Part shown: positions 16,802 through 25,395 of the stretch, piece by piece
Layout: every line of letters starts with the position of its first letter
Position numbering within the stretch: position 1 is the first letter of the stretch
Assembly (NCBI RefSeq): GCF_024347415.1
Contig: NZ_AP025476.1
Location: 1,364,001 to 1,428,000, forward strand
Direction: 5' to 3'
Length of the DNA stretch: 64,000 nt
Origin: Vibrio crassostreae
GTDB taxonomy: Bacteria > Pseudomonadota > Gammaproteobacteria > Enterobacterales > Vibrionaceae
Made by a program: the position numbers and the translations under genes
The notes under the pieces: model-generated
Seen by the model: the letters and a program-made list of their open reading frames with translations, nothing else
What the model was told of the DNA's origin: nothing
The model's database searches: none

Positions 16802-18711
16802 AGCTATCACTAAAATACACCATGGGTTTGGTATTGTTGGCTTGTTCAATGTTACCTGTTTACCTAGCGGGCCAACTGATACTCAATAAGCAAAATCAAA
16901 GTTCTTTAGAGCAAAAAGAAACCAAACTGGATAACTCAACAGCAGGTATTCGTCAAACCGTACAAGAGCAAATCAAACTGACAGCGAGCCTAACTCAATG
17001 GTATTCGCAAGACCGTTCACTGATTAAAGCGGGTGGTAATATCTTTTTCTCGAGTGTCGTGTGGGACAAAATGGATAGTTTCAATGCGCTAGCTGAGAGT
17101 GTGTCCGCGACTTATATTCTGGACCAAAACTGGAAGCCCATTTATGACAGTAAAGGCAGCTTGTACCACTTTGAACAGAGCCAATTACTAGAAAATTTGA
17201 AGCGCCCTCAATCGGTTTATGGGCAAGGGAAATTGTTCCACACCGAGTTTACCGAAACTGAGTTGGCGGACAATGCCACTGCAGGTATCGCTTTTGTTGC
17301 GCCGATTTTACCTTATCGCTTGATCGAAGGTTCTACATACACGCCGCAGGGGTATCTTGTCGTTCTTATGGGGTATGACAGGCTTAACACCAAAGTTACG
17401 CCTTTCCTGTATCAAAATGAGTCGGTTGAGTTTAACTATGTTGACTCAACCGACACTCAATCTTCAGAACAAAGTGCGAACCTTATCTCCATAGACAGTA
17501 AATTTTTTACCGATCAGTTGGTGCTAAACGTCAAACATCATATTTCTGACAGCGCGCGCTTATTAGAGATGCAACAAGCTCAGGTGGTCTTTGTCAGAAT
17601 TTTGATGGCGACGCTTGCCATCGCTATTGTGTTTGCTCTATTCCTAAGTCGCTGGTTTTCAGGGCAGTTAAACCTGTTGGCTGAATCTGTTAAGTCTTAT
17701 TCACATAACCAATCACCGACTCATAGTGTGGATGAACATCGTTTTACAGAGTTCGTAACATTGAGTCGTTTGTTAGAAACAATGTGGGGGCGTATACAGC
17801 ACCAAGTCCGTGAGCTGACTGAAAGCAACGATAAACTCGAAAGATTTAACGTTCAGCTAGAGGATTTAGTTGAAGAGAAAACCAGCAAGTTAACGTATTC
17901 GCTCGCACGTGAAGAATCCCAGAAGCATCGTATTTTGAAAATAGTGCAGTTTGCATCGTCGAGACAGACGGCTGAATATCGGTTGATTCCTCAAATGGTC
18001 GATCAAGAGTTAAAGACATTACTTGCTCAACATTCGATTCAGTTTCATTTTAACCGGAAGAGTGAGGCTGACTTGATTCTCTGCGACTTACAGGGGACGG
18101 CAATTGGATATTTTGGTTCAAGCTCCTTTGATCTACTCAGTGAAGAAGATCTTCTGATTTTTGACTTATACCAAAAACAGCTAGCAGGTTGGATTGAACT
18201 CGAAAATATTACGCGGATCAACATGCCGACAGGTTGCTTGAATCGTAAAGCTTTTAACGAAGATCTCGAATTCAGTAAACGAAACATTAGCGACAATCAG
18301 AATCAGCTTTCTTTGCTCATTATTGATATCAATGGCTTAAAAACGACGAATGATGTTCATGGACATGAAGTTGGGGATGAGCTGATACAGCGCTGTGTAG
18401 GCGTAATTAGCCACGAATTGACACCTGCCAGTAATCTATATCGTTTAGGTGGAGATGAGTTTGCTGTGCTTACTTTAACGTCTGGTGAGTCGAACTTGCT
18501 CAATGTCGCAGAGATGGCTGAGCAGTTGTACATCGCTCAGGAGCAACAGACAATCGAGACTAAAGCGGGTATCTCTATTCCTGTCAGGTTCTCTGTTGGT
18601 GTCGCCTCTAGTGACTCAACAGACGTTGAGCAATTGTTCTCGGTCGCTGATGAGAATATGTACCAGCAAAAGCGTCGTTACTACCAAGCGTTGTCTGTGG
18701 TGGGAAAATAA
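16798..18711 (+). CDS. Membrane diguanylate cyclase (GGDEF) with periplasmic sensor
   Basis: A 637-residue protein. It has an N-terminal membrane helix (about 7-25), a periplasmic domain of about 235 residues, a second helix (about 262-283), a coiled coil (about 335-365), a poorly defined middle part and a C-terminal GGDEF domain. The active-site motif GGDEF is at residues 551-555 (YRLGGDEFAVL), so cyclic di-GMP synthesis is expected. The RxxD inhibitory site is absent; the aligned residues are TPAS. It starts with TTG inside the stop of the solute-binding protein gene, with GAGGG upstream, so the two are translationally coupled. The periplasmic domain is the likely docking site for that protein. 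Confidence 0.87.
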   Translation: MKLSLKYTMGLVLLACSMLPVYLAGQLILNKQNQSSLEQKETKLDNSTAGIRQTVQEQIKLTASLTQWYSQDRSLIKAGGNIFFSSVVWDKMDSFNALAESVSATYILDQNWKPIYDSKGSLYHFEQSQLLENLKRPQSVYGQGKLFHTEFTETELADNATAGIAFVAPILPYRLIEGSTYTPQGYLVVLMGYDRLNTKVTPFLYQNESVEFNYVDSTDTQSSEQSANLISIDSKFFTDQLVLNVKHHISDSARLLEMQQAQVVFVRILMATLAIAIVFALFLSRWFSGQLNLLAESVKSYSHNQSPTHSVDEHRFTEFVTLSRLLETMWGRIQHQVRELTESNDKLERFNVQLEDLVEEKTSKLTYSLAREESQKHRILKIVQFASSRQTAEYRLIPQMVDQELKTLLAQHSIQFHFNRKSEADLILCDLQGTAIGYFGSSSFDLLSEEDLLIFDLYQKQLAGWIELENITRINMPTGCLNRKAFNEDLEFSKRNISDNQNQLSLLIIDINGLKTTNDVHGHEVGDELIQRCVGVISHELTPASNLYRLGGDEFAVLTLTSGESNLLNVAEMAEQLYIAQEQQTIETKAGISIPVRFSVGVASSDSTDVEQLFSVADENMYQQKRRYYQALSVVGK

Positions 18712-18736
18712 CGCTAATCACGCTGACAAATAGCTA

Positions 18737-19552
18737 TCACGATTTTCGACGCCCATTAGAGCGGAACTGCTGCGGCGTGACATTAAAATATGCTTTAAAC
18801 GCTTTGATGTACGAAGAGTCGTTTTGATAGCCAACTTGGTCAGCAATACGTTGGATCGAGAGCTCTTCATCAAGCAAAGATAACGAATAAATCAGTCGGA
18901 TTTGTTGTCTCCACAACTGAAATGACGTGTTGAACTCTTTTGAGAACAAGCGCGATAACGTTCGCTCCGATGCGCCGACTTTTTCTCCCCAATCTTTTAG
19001 CGAATAATCTAATCTTGGTGTGTCTGTCAGCGCTTCGAATATCAGCTTCAAGCGCCTGTCTTCGGGTAGCAATAATTGAAAGGTTTGCACATTATCTTTC
19101 ATTATTTGGTCGTGCAGAACCGCGAGCAAACGCGATACCTCACCATTACCCACCAACCCTTCGCACTGCCTTCGGATCTCTTGCAATAGTTCATTTAGAA
19201 ATGGCGTGAGGGTAATGGTTCGCACTTCAGGCTCATATTCACTGCCAAAGGCAGGGTTAAGGTAGATGCCGACAAACGTCGTATGGCTCAATGCGATGGA
19301 TTCATGTTGAATACCCGCAGGTACCAACAGCGCAGAAGTGTGCGGGACAAGATGCTGGTAGTGATCGGTCTTAGTTTGCAATAAACCTCTGATTGGAAAG
19401 ATCACTTGATGCCAAGTATGTTGGTGCATTGCATCGATGAAACCTTTAGGCATGTCGATGGTCTTTACTAGCGCTGGTGAGCTCGGGTTAGCAGCCATCA
19501 TCTCGTTGGAGGTCATGACATCGGAGTGAGAATCTATTTGGCGGGTTGGCAT
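18737..19552 (-). CDS. AraC-family transcriptional regulator with cupin domain
   Basis: A 271-residue regulator. An N-terminal cupin-like domain (about 35-120) includes HQHTWHQVIFPIRGLL and SALLVPAGIQHES. The C-terminal double helix-turn-helix (about 165-265) has GEKVGASERTLSRLFSKE and IADQVGYQNDSSYIKAFKAY with the terminal NVTPQQFR. The cupin histidines suggest a small-molecule or metal ligand, as in the YdeC/NimR-like group; the targets are unknown. It converges on the cyclase gene with only 25 bases between them and is divergent from the MOSC gene, which may be a target. Confidence 0.88.
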   Translation of the reverse strand: MPTRQIDSHSDVMTSNEMMAANPSSPALVKTIDMPKGFIDAMHQHTWHQVIFPIRGLLQTKTDHYQHLVPHTSALLVPAGIQHESIALSHTTFVGIYLNPAFGSEYEPEVRTITLTPFLNELLQEIRRQCEGLVGNGEVSRLLAVLHDQIMKDNVQTFQLLLPEDRRLKLIFEALTDTPRLDYSLKDWGEKVGASERTLSRLFSKEFNTSFQLWRQQIRLIYSLSLLDEELSIQRIADQVGYQNDSSYIKAFKAYFNVTPQQFRSNGRRKS

Positions 19553-19703
19553 TGTTAATTGTCCTTACATCTCTACTCTGACATTGGCTTGTTAGGCTAT
19601 CATGCTCGGCATAGTGAATGAAGTCGAGTGTGATGCCGTCTTACCTCATACAGTTCAGCAAGTATATTTTCAGTAAGAAAGTTTCCATTAATAAGGAAGG
19701 GAT

Positions 19704-20396
19704 ATGAAGAAGTTAGGCTTAGTAAACAGTGTCTTGGCAGGTAAGACCGTAGCTTTTGCACATGGAGCAAAAAGTGCCATTGATAAGCAGGTTTTCTCAG
19801 AGCGTCAGCACGCCACAGAGCTAGGTTTCACAAATGATGAACAAGGCGACCCTCGCTTTCATGGTGGCATTCAAAAAGCGCTTCATATCTATCCAAGTGA
19901 GCACTACCCAATTTGGAAACAAGAACTGGGCGACAAAGCGATCTTCCAATCTGCAGGCGCCTTTGGTGAGAACATTAGCTCAATGGGCATAACCGAAGAA
20001 TCGATTTGCTTGAAAGATAAGATTCGTATCGGCTCAACATTGTTGGAAGTCTCACAGGGACGCATGCCTTGTTGGAAGCTTAACGTACGATTCGACCAAA
20101 ATGACATGGCGAGAAGGTTGCAAGACACGCTTCGAACGGGTTGGTACTTCCGTGTATTAGAGGAAGGTGACATTGGTGAAGGCGACGATATTACTCTGTG
20201 TGAAAGACCATACCCAGACTGGTCGCTCGCGCGCATTATGAGTGCCGTTTTTACGGGAAGCCTGGATCGAGAAGAACTGAGCCAGATGGCTGAACTGCCA
20301 CTCGTAGAATCTTGGGGCAAGTTGGTTGAACGACGCCTAGAAACGGGTGAAGTTGAAGATTGGGAAATGCGATTGGTTGGGCCAACAGCAGCATAA
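19704..20396 (+). CDS. MOSC-domain protein (YiiM-like)
   Basis: A 230-residue MOSC protein. The conserved cysteine, which usually contacts molybdenum cofactor, is in GRMPCWKLNVRF at about residues 117-128. The GAFGENISSMGI segment and the HRFHGGIQKALHIYP-like stretch (here DPRFHGGIQKALHIYP) match YiiM. YiiM protects against base analogues such as 6-N-hydroxylaminopurine by molybdenum-dependent reduction. A helical C-terminal 3-alpha domain (about 165-215) follows. AAGGAAGGG precedes the ATG. It is divergent from the AraC regulator and ends in a shared terminator. Confidence 0.87.
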   Translation: MKKLGLVNSVLAGKTVAFAHGAKSAIDKQVFSERQHATELGFTNDEQGDPRFHGGIQKALHIYPSEHYPIWKQELGDKAIFQSAGAFGENISSMGITEESICLKDKIRIGSTLLEVSQGRMPCWKLNVRFDQNDMARRLQDTLRTGWYFRVLEEGDIGEGDDITLCERPYPDWSLARIMSAVFTGSLDREELSQMAELPLVESWGKLVERRLETGEVEDWEMRLVGPTAA

Positions 20397-20417
20397 ACTT
20401 AGATGATAAAAAATAAC

Positions 20418-20450
20418 AAAGCCCACTAATGGAAGTTAGTGGGCTTTGTG
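20418..20450 (+). terminator. Bidirectional terminator, MOSC gene and exonuclease gene
   Basis: A 12-bp perfect stem, AAAGCCCACTAA (20418-20429) with TTAGTGGGCTTT (20436-20447). Confidence 0.85.
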
Positions 20451-20475
20451 TTTATGTTTAGCTTACGAAACTCAA

Positions 20476-21192
20476 TTAGAGCCAGAAATTCTTCAAAGGC
20501 ATCTCTGCGTCAAAGTGATGAGCAATCTGCGCTTGGAGAAGCTCAGCGGTCGCAATCGCGTCAGTTAATGCATGATGCGGCGTGTAGTCGGGTAGGTGGT
20601 ATCGACGACGGCTCTGACCAAGCCTCACTGATGCTGGTTTTTTGCCTTTTAGCTTATTCCATAGGCCACCGGCCAGTTTGTTCTGGATCTGGGATTCAAT
20701 CTCGAGCGTATCGAGAACTGGGAACTCAATGCCTTCTCCGAGTCGCACCTTCAATGCATTGTCCAAGAAGTCACGCTCGATTCGACGATAGTGAACCACT
20801 GGGATATGCCCTGCTATTGATTCTAAGATCTCACCCAACACTTCGCTAAGGTCTGGCGCATCAATGATGTCATTGTGAGTGATACCATGAATCACGACAG
20901 ACTCTTCTTCGAGCTTCTGTTTTGGTCTTAGAGTCCAGTGTTTGGCTTGTCGCAAGTAGATGCGATTGAGCGTAAATGGCACTAAACCAATAGTAATAAT
21001 GCCGTCTTTGTTTGGGTTTAATCCCGTTGTCTCAAAGTCGACAGCCAAGAACATCACTTCTGAAAGTGGCGTATCAGGCGCTGGAAGAGGCTGGCTATAA
21101 AAGTGCTTTAAGCGCTCGTCTTTCGCTCGTTCTAGCTTCTGAGCAAACTTAAATGGCCAATCGACCGCAGGTGATCTGAATAGTTTGTTCAT
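20476..21192 (-). CDS. DnaQ-like 3'-5' exonuclease
   Basis: A 238-residue DEDD exonuclease of the Pol III epsilon type. ExoI motif is FLAVDFETTGLNPNKDGI (about 48-65), and the last motif is HHALTDAIATAELL (HxAxxD, about 208-221). The 40-residue N-terminal extension is outside the exonuclease core. It lies 5 bases after the cNMP/CBS/DUF294 gene, so the two form an operon; this pairing is common in gamma-proteobacteria, and the exonuclease is then usually annotated as a DNA polymerase III epsilon-like protein. Its cellular substrate is not known. Confidence 0.88.
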   Translation of the reverse strand: MNKLFRSPAVDWPFKFAQKLERAKDERLKHFYSQPLPAPDTPLSEVMFLAVDFETTGLNPNKDGIITIGLVPFTLNRIYLRQAKHWTLRPKQKLEEESVVIHGITHNDIIDAPDLSEVLGEILESIAGHIPVVHYRRIERDFLDNALKVRLGEGIEFPVLDTLEIESQIQNKLAGGLWNKLKGKKPASVRLGQSRRRYHLPDYTPHHALTDAIATAELLQAQIAHHFDAEMPLKNFWL

Positions 21193-21197
21193 AGGCC

Positions 21198-23096
21198 CTA
21201 CTTAAACTTGTTGCTGGCTTGATAACGGAACTTAAGGAAGTTTTGCGCATTACTTAATATTTGGAATGCATCCTTTAGGTTACGTCGCTCGAAGTCAGAC
21301 AGGTTCTCAGGCTCGATGTTGTTATCAGGCTCGATGTTGTTGTCGACATCGTGTGCTTGGTGGCGAATACGAACTAGAGAGATAAACTCCATCGCATCTT
21401 TCAAATCTTGAGCTCGGCCTTTTGGCAGAATACCTGCGTCGATAATGTCATCCAAACGTTCGAATGAGTTCTTAGAGCGAGAGCCAACCGCCAACGAGTG
21501 AACACGAATCAAATCGGCCAGAGGCGCAGTACCACGACGCTTAAGGTTGATTGAGTTGTTGTGACGGCCATCTTTCTCCATCACGAAATCTTTGAAGAAA
21601 CCGAGCGGCGGTGTGCGGTTGAGTGCGTTACGTGCAAGACACGCCAAGAAGCGGTTGTTCTTGCGTGCGCGTCGAACAATAAAGCTGTTCAATTGCTCAG
21701 CCCATTTCAGACGACCATAAACGCCATCTAAGTCGAAGAAGATTGAAGCATTCAACAGTGCTTTCGGGTTTGGATCATCAATCCAATCGGCAAAGCACTC
21801 TTCCCACTGGCGACGAGTCATACGCCACGTTGGGTTAGTCGCCATGATGTCGCCAGTACAGTACACATAGCCACATTGGTCTAAGCCATCACAAATGAAG
21901 GTCGATAGCTCTTCAAAGTATTTACCGTGTTTTTTCTCGTCGTAAGTATCATCAAGAATAATGGCGTTATCTTGGTCAGTAACGAGCAGCTGCTCATCAC
22001 GCCCCATCGAGCCAAGTGCGAGGAAACAGTAAGGAATAGGCGCCTTACCCAATTTCTCTTCACCCAGTTCAATAATACGTTGCTTAAAGCTACGGCCAAT
22101 TACCGACATTGCAGTACCCACCATGTGGGCGTTGGCGTCTTCGTTAACTAAGCGTACAAAGCTGTCTTTTACTTGCTCAGAAAGCACCTTTAGATCTTCA
22201 ATGCTTTGTTGCTGGAAGATACTACTTACAAGCAACAGCGAGTTTTGAGATTCGTAACGGACAATATCAGTCGCTTCGATAATACCGATAGGCTTCTTAT
22301 CTTTAAGCACAGGTAAGTGGTGCACGTTGTAGCGAAGCATGGTCATCATGGCTTCATATACATAGGCGTTGTGATCGAGTGAGATAACCTCGGGTGTCAT
22401 CACGCTAGACACTTCATCCGATGGGTCGAGACCTTCGGCGAGTACACGTGTACATAAATCTCGGTCGGTAATGATGCCAATAACTGGCGTTGAATCATCT
22501 TCATCATCTTCAACAATATCTGGATCGATAATCAGTAGGGACGAGACGTTGTCTTCTGCCATCATGGTCGCGGCTTGTTGAATCGTACGCGTTTTTTCGA
22601 TCATTGGCGCTTCGCTGGTCAGCAGCGTTTTTACTTTTGATGTGGTCAGGTCGTTAGCGTCGTTGCTGTCTGAATTGGCTTGGCGCAGTCGCGCATTATC
22701 TTCTACTTCGACAAAGTCGGCGAATGAGTCGTAGTTGTCGTAAAGCTCTTGGAAGATAGGTTCAGGAATGCAGTAGAGCAGGGTGTCTTCAGTCGCTTTG
22801 ACTGGGAAACGCACCTTGTTGTTGGTCAGTAGGCCCATTTGACCAAAAAGATGGCCTTCATCAAGGCGGTTATACAGTTCACCTTTACGACGATAGACTT
22901 CGACTTCGCCGCTTCGAACCATATAAAGATCATGAATTTGGTCACCAAAGTGAATTATAGGGGTATCTTGGCGGTAATAAGAAATTTCCACGCTACTGGT
23001 CACTTTCGCCAACATCTCTTCAGGGAGTTCTGTGAAAGGGGGGTATTGTGCCAGAAAGTTTTGAATCTCTAATAACTCAGCATCCATAATGATCAT
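21198..23096 (-). CDS. cNMP-binding, CBS-pair, DUF294 nucleotidyltransferase-like protein
   Basis: A 632-residue cytosolic signalling protein. Order: cyclic-nucleotide-binding domain (about 15-125), two CBS domains (about 160-290), DUF294 nucleotidyltransferase (about 310-450, with GSMGRDEQ at 362-369 and acidic residues D374 and D376 in VTDQDNAII), and a helical DUF294 C-terminal domain. The layout resembles GlnD-type nucleotidyltransferases linked to ligand sensors. No target is known. A 18-base tandem duplication adds DNNIEP twice near residue 595. The start may instead be the ATG three codons later (MDAELLE). It is the first gene of an operon with the exonuclease. Confidence 0.87.
   Translation of the reverse strand: MIIMDAELLEIQNFLAQYPPFTELPEEMLAKVTSSVEISYYRQDTPIIHFGDQIHDLYMVRSGEVEVYRRKGELYNRLDEGHLFGQMGLLTNNKVRFPVKATEDTLLYCIPEPIFQELYDNYDSFADFVEVEDNARLRQANSDSNDANDLTTSKVKTLLTSEAPMIEKTRTIQQAATMMAEDNVSSLLIIDPDIVEDDEDDSTPVIGIITDRDLCTRVLAEGLDPSDEVSSVMTPEVISLDHNAYVYEAMMTMLRYNVHHLPVLKDKKPIGIIEATDIVRYESQNSLLLVSSIFQQQSIEDLKVLSEQVKDSFVRLVNEDANAHMVGTAMSVIGRSFKQRIIELGEEKLGKAPIPYCFLALGSMGRDEQLLVTDQDNAIILDDTYDEKKHGKYFEELSTFICDGLDQCGYVYCTGDIMATNPTWRMTRRQWEECFADWIDDPNPKALLNASIFFDLDGVYGRLKWAEQLNSFIVRRARKNNRFLACLARNALNRTPPLGFFKDFVMEKDGRHNNSINLKRRGTAPLADLIRVHSLAVGSRSKNSFERLDDIIDAGILPKGRAQDLKDAMEFISLVRIRHQAHDVDNNIEPDNNIEPENLSDFERRNLKDAFQILSNAQNFLKFRYQASNKFK
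21307..21342 (-). repeat. 18-bp tandem duplication inside the DUF294 gene
   Basis: TCAGGCTCGATGTTGTTA at 21307-21324 is repeated at 21325-21342 with one changed base. It is in frame and gives the protein a doubled NNIEPD/E segment in a loop before the last helices. Confidence 0.9.
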
Positions 23097-23228
23097 CCAT
23101 TGGTTTGTATGATTTCATGGTACAACATTTGATAATATTTTGCCGTCACAAATCAATCTGTGAGCTAAAACCTTTTTAAAGTCTTATGGATAGACTAACC
23201 TTTCAATTAATGGAGTGACAGTTTAAGG

Positions 23229-23879
23229 ATGATAGGAATGTCGAAGTGGAAGCTTAGTTTTGTCTCTGCGGTTTTAGCGTTTTCTCCAAGTTTGTGGGCG
23301 GACACTAACGCGGTGGATATTCTTGATTATGACCACGTTTATGCCACGGCGCATTCGGGCAGTTTAAATGAAGATGCAGGCAGTAATAACAATGCCTCGT
23401 CGTATGGATTAGGCGTCAGTTACGCGATGACGGATGATTGGTTGTTGCTGGGCGACTACAGTGCACGCTTCATTCACCCTGATGACACCACGACTCGAAT
23501 TGATACACTTATGCCGGGTGTTGGTTACCGTTACAGCATCAAGAAAGATTTAGATATAGTGGCTTACTACCTGCTTGGTATCACTAAAGGTAAGGTTGAA
23601 GATAATGACACCAACCGAACTGAATCTTCAGATACTGAGTTCATCCAAGGGGTAAAAGCTGAGCTTAACTATGGTTTTGCTAAACGTTGGATTGCCAACG
23701 GTAGTGTGCAAGTGAATCGAAGTGATCTGTTTGATGAAGAGATTTATCACTTAGGTTTACGTTATCTCGTGACCAACAAGTTTGCGATTGGTGGCTCATA
23801 CCAACATCGAGATGGTGAAGGTAAGATTCGTAGCGAACGAACCAATGAGCTGGGCGTGGAGTTTTTCTTAGAGTATTAA
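23229..23879 (+). CDS. Outer-membrane beta-barrel protein
   Basis: A 216-residue protein with a signal peptide (WKLSFVSAVLAFSPSLWA). The mature part consists of alternating amphipathic strands (for example SSYGLGVSYAMTDDWLLLGDY and YHLGLRYLVTNKFAIGGSY) and ends in an aromatic residue (VEFFLEY). This suggests an 8-10-stranded outer-membrane barrel of the OmpA/OprF-beta-barrel type. Function is unknown. The start may be MIGMSK or the ATG three codons on (MSKWK). It is divergent from the DUF294 operon and ends in a terminator. Confidence 0.78.
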   Translation: MIGMSKWKLSFVSAVLAFSPSLWADTNAVDILDYDHVYATAHSGSLNEDAGSNNNASSYGLGVSYAMTDDWLLLGDYSARFIHPDDTTTRIDTLMPGVGYRYSIKKDLDIVAYYLLGITKGKVEDNDTNRTESSDTEFIQGVKAELNYGFAKRWIANGSVQVNRSDLFDEEIYHLGLRYLVTNKFAIGGSYQHRDGEGKIRSERTNELGVEFFLEY

Positions 23880-23915
23880 CTTACAAAGTATCTAAAACTG
23901 AAAGTCGAGACACGA

Positions 23916-23941
23916 AAAAGCCAGCTTAATCGCTGGCTTTT
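23916..23941 (+). terminator. Bidirectional terminator between the barrel gene and aspC
   Basis: Stem AAAGCCAGC (23917-23925) with GCTGGCTTT (23932-23940), with A and T runs flanking. Confidence 0.85.
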
Positions 23942-24002
23942 GCATATCTATCGGTCTGTAAGTGCAGGTTTCTGGTCTGCAAATACAGGTTTCACTTTAC
24001 GA

Positions 24003-25193
24003 TTAAAGAACCGCAGCGATGCCTTTACATAGAGGACCCATGTTTGATTTAGTCATACCAGCAACACTGATACGGCCAGAACCAACAATGTAGATCGCGA
24101 ATTCGTCTTTTAGGCGAGTTACTTGCTCTTTGCTTAGGCCAGAGAAAGAGAACATACCGTTTTGACGTTCGATGAATGTGAAGTCTGCATCAACACCTTC
24201 TGATTTTAGTGTTGTTACGAATAGCTCGCGCATCTCTTGGATACGGTCACGCATTTCTGCCACTTCTGCTTCCCATTCAGCACGTAGATCAGCATCACCA
24301 AGGATGTGAGTAACGACAGCGCTACCGTGCGCTGGTGGGTTAGAGTAGATAGAGCGGATAATGCTCTTAACTTGAGAGAACGCTGTTGTTGCTACGTCTG
24401 CAGATTCTGCAACCAGAGTGAATGCACCAACACGCTCGTTGTACAAGCCGAAGTTCTTAGAGAATGAGCTAGCAACAAGGATTTCTTTGTTGTACTTAGC
24501 AAAAACACGTAGGCCAGCAGCATCTTCTTCAACGCCTTTCGCAAAACCTTGGTAAGCAAAGTCGAATAGAGGAAGTAGTTTCTTTTCAGCAACAAGCTTA
24601 GCCAGTACTTCCCACTCTTCAGCTGTTGGGTCGATACCTGTTGGGTTATGACAGCAGCCGTGAAGAAGTACGATGTCGCCTGCAGAAGCTTTCTCTAGGT
24701 CAGCAACCATGCCTGCGAAGTCTTTATCTTTTGTTTCAGCGTTGTAGTAGCTGTATTGAGCCGTCTCGATACCCGCAGCAGCGAAAACGCCGTTGTGGTT
24801 AGCCCAAGTTGGGTTACTGATCCAGATTTTTACGTCACCCAGTTGGCGCTTGATGAATTCACCCGCTACGCGAAGTGCACCTGTACCACCTGGCGCTTGT
24901 GCTGTTTTAGCACGTTGAGACGTTACGATCTCTGCATCTGAACCGAAAAGCAGTTTCTGAACCGCTAGACCGTATTCAGCGGTACCTTCAATCGTTAGGT
25001 AAGATTTGGTTTTTTCGTTTTCAAGAAGTGCAGCTTCTGCTTTCTTTACTGTTTTAAGTACAGGCGTTTGACCATCTTCATTTTTGTAGATGCCAACACC
25101 AAGGTTGATTTTCTCTGCACGAGAGTCTTTTTTAAACTCTTCAGTAAGGCCGAGGATAGGATCGGCGGGAGCAGCTAACACTTTTTCAAACAT
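24003..25193 (-). CDS. aspC: Aspartate/aromatic aminotransferase
   Basis: A 396-residue class I PLP aminotransferase, the exact length of E. coli AspC, which it resembles closely from memory. The opening is [16 protein letters not shown]. The PLP lysine is in [15 protein letters not shown], with the family segments [15 protein letters not shown] and GRISVAGMT. It makes aspartate from oxaloacetate and glutamate and also acts on phenylalanine and tyrosine, so TyrB is the alternative name. The start at 25193 is preferred over an in-frame ATG at 25211 because the protein then begins as the family does. It lies downstream of the HD-GYP gene, beyond a terminator. Confidence 0.92.
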   Translation of the reverse strand: MFEKVLAAPADPILGLTEEFKKDSRAEKINLGVGIYKNEDGQTPVLKTVKKAEAALLENEKTKSYLTIEGTAEYGLAVQKLLFGSDAEIVTSQRAKTAQAPGGTGALRVAGEFIKRQLGDVKIWISNPTWANHNGVFAAAGIETAQYSYYNAETKDKDFAGMVADLEKASAGDIVLLHGCCHNPTGIDPTAEEWEVLAKLVAEKKLLPLFDFAYQGFAKGVEEDAAGLRVFAKYNKEILVASSFSKNFGLYNERVGAFTLVAESADVATTAFSQVKSIIRSIYSNPPAHGSAVVTHILGDADLRAEWEAEVAEMRDRIQEMRELFVTTLKSEGVDADFTFIERQNGMFSFSGLSKEQVTRLKDEFAIYIVGSGRISVAGMTKSNMGPLCKGIAAVL

Positions 25194-25341
25194 AATCTTC
25201 ATCCATGTCAATTGAGAGGGGATAGTATCTATGGGTAGTTATACCTGTATGGAATTTTTAAGACAATACGAAGTGAACAGAAAGGCTAAAAAAAATCCAT
25301 TTCAATCAGATTTATTGACTAAAGAGGGTATTTGATAACAA

Positions 25342-25371
25342 AACACCCTACGGATTAACCTATAGGGTGCA
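25342..25371 (-). terminator. Terminator after the HD-GYP gene
   Basis: On the reverse strand, CACCCTA (25369-25363) pairs with TAGGGTG (25350-25344), followed by TTTTG. It separates the HD-GYP gene from aspC. Confidence 0.75.
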
Positions 25372-25395
25372 AGAAGTTAGTGGTTTTTGAACAGA

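Noticed and set aside
20439..20849. 136-codon forward frame opposite the DnaQ-like gene
   Set aside because: Antisense shadow of a clear exonuclease gene; starts inside the terminator.
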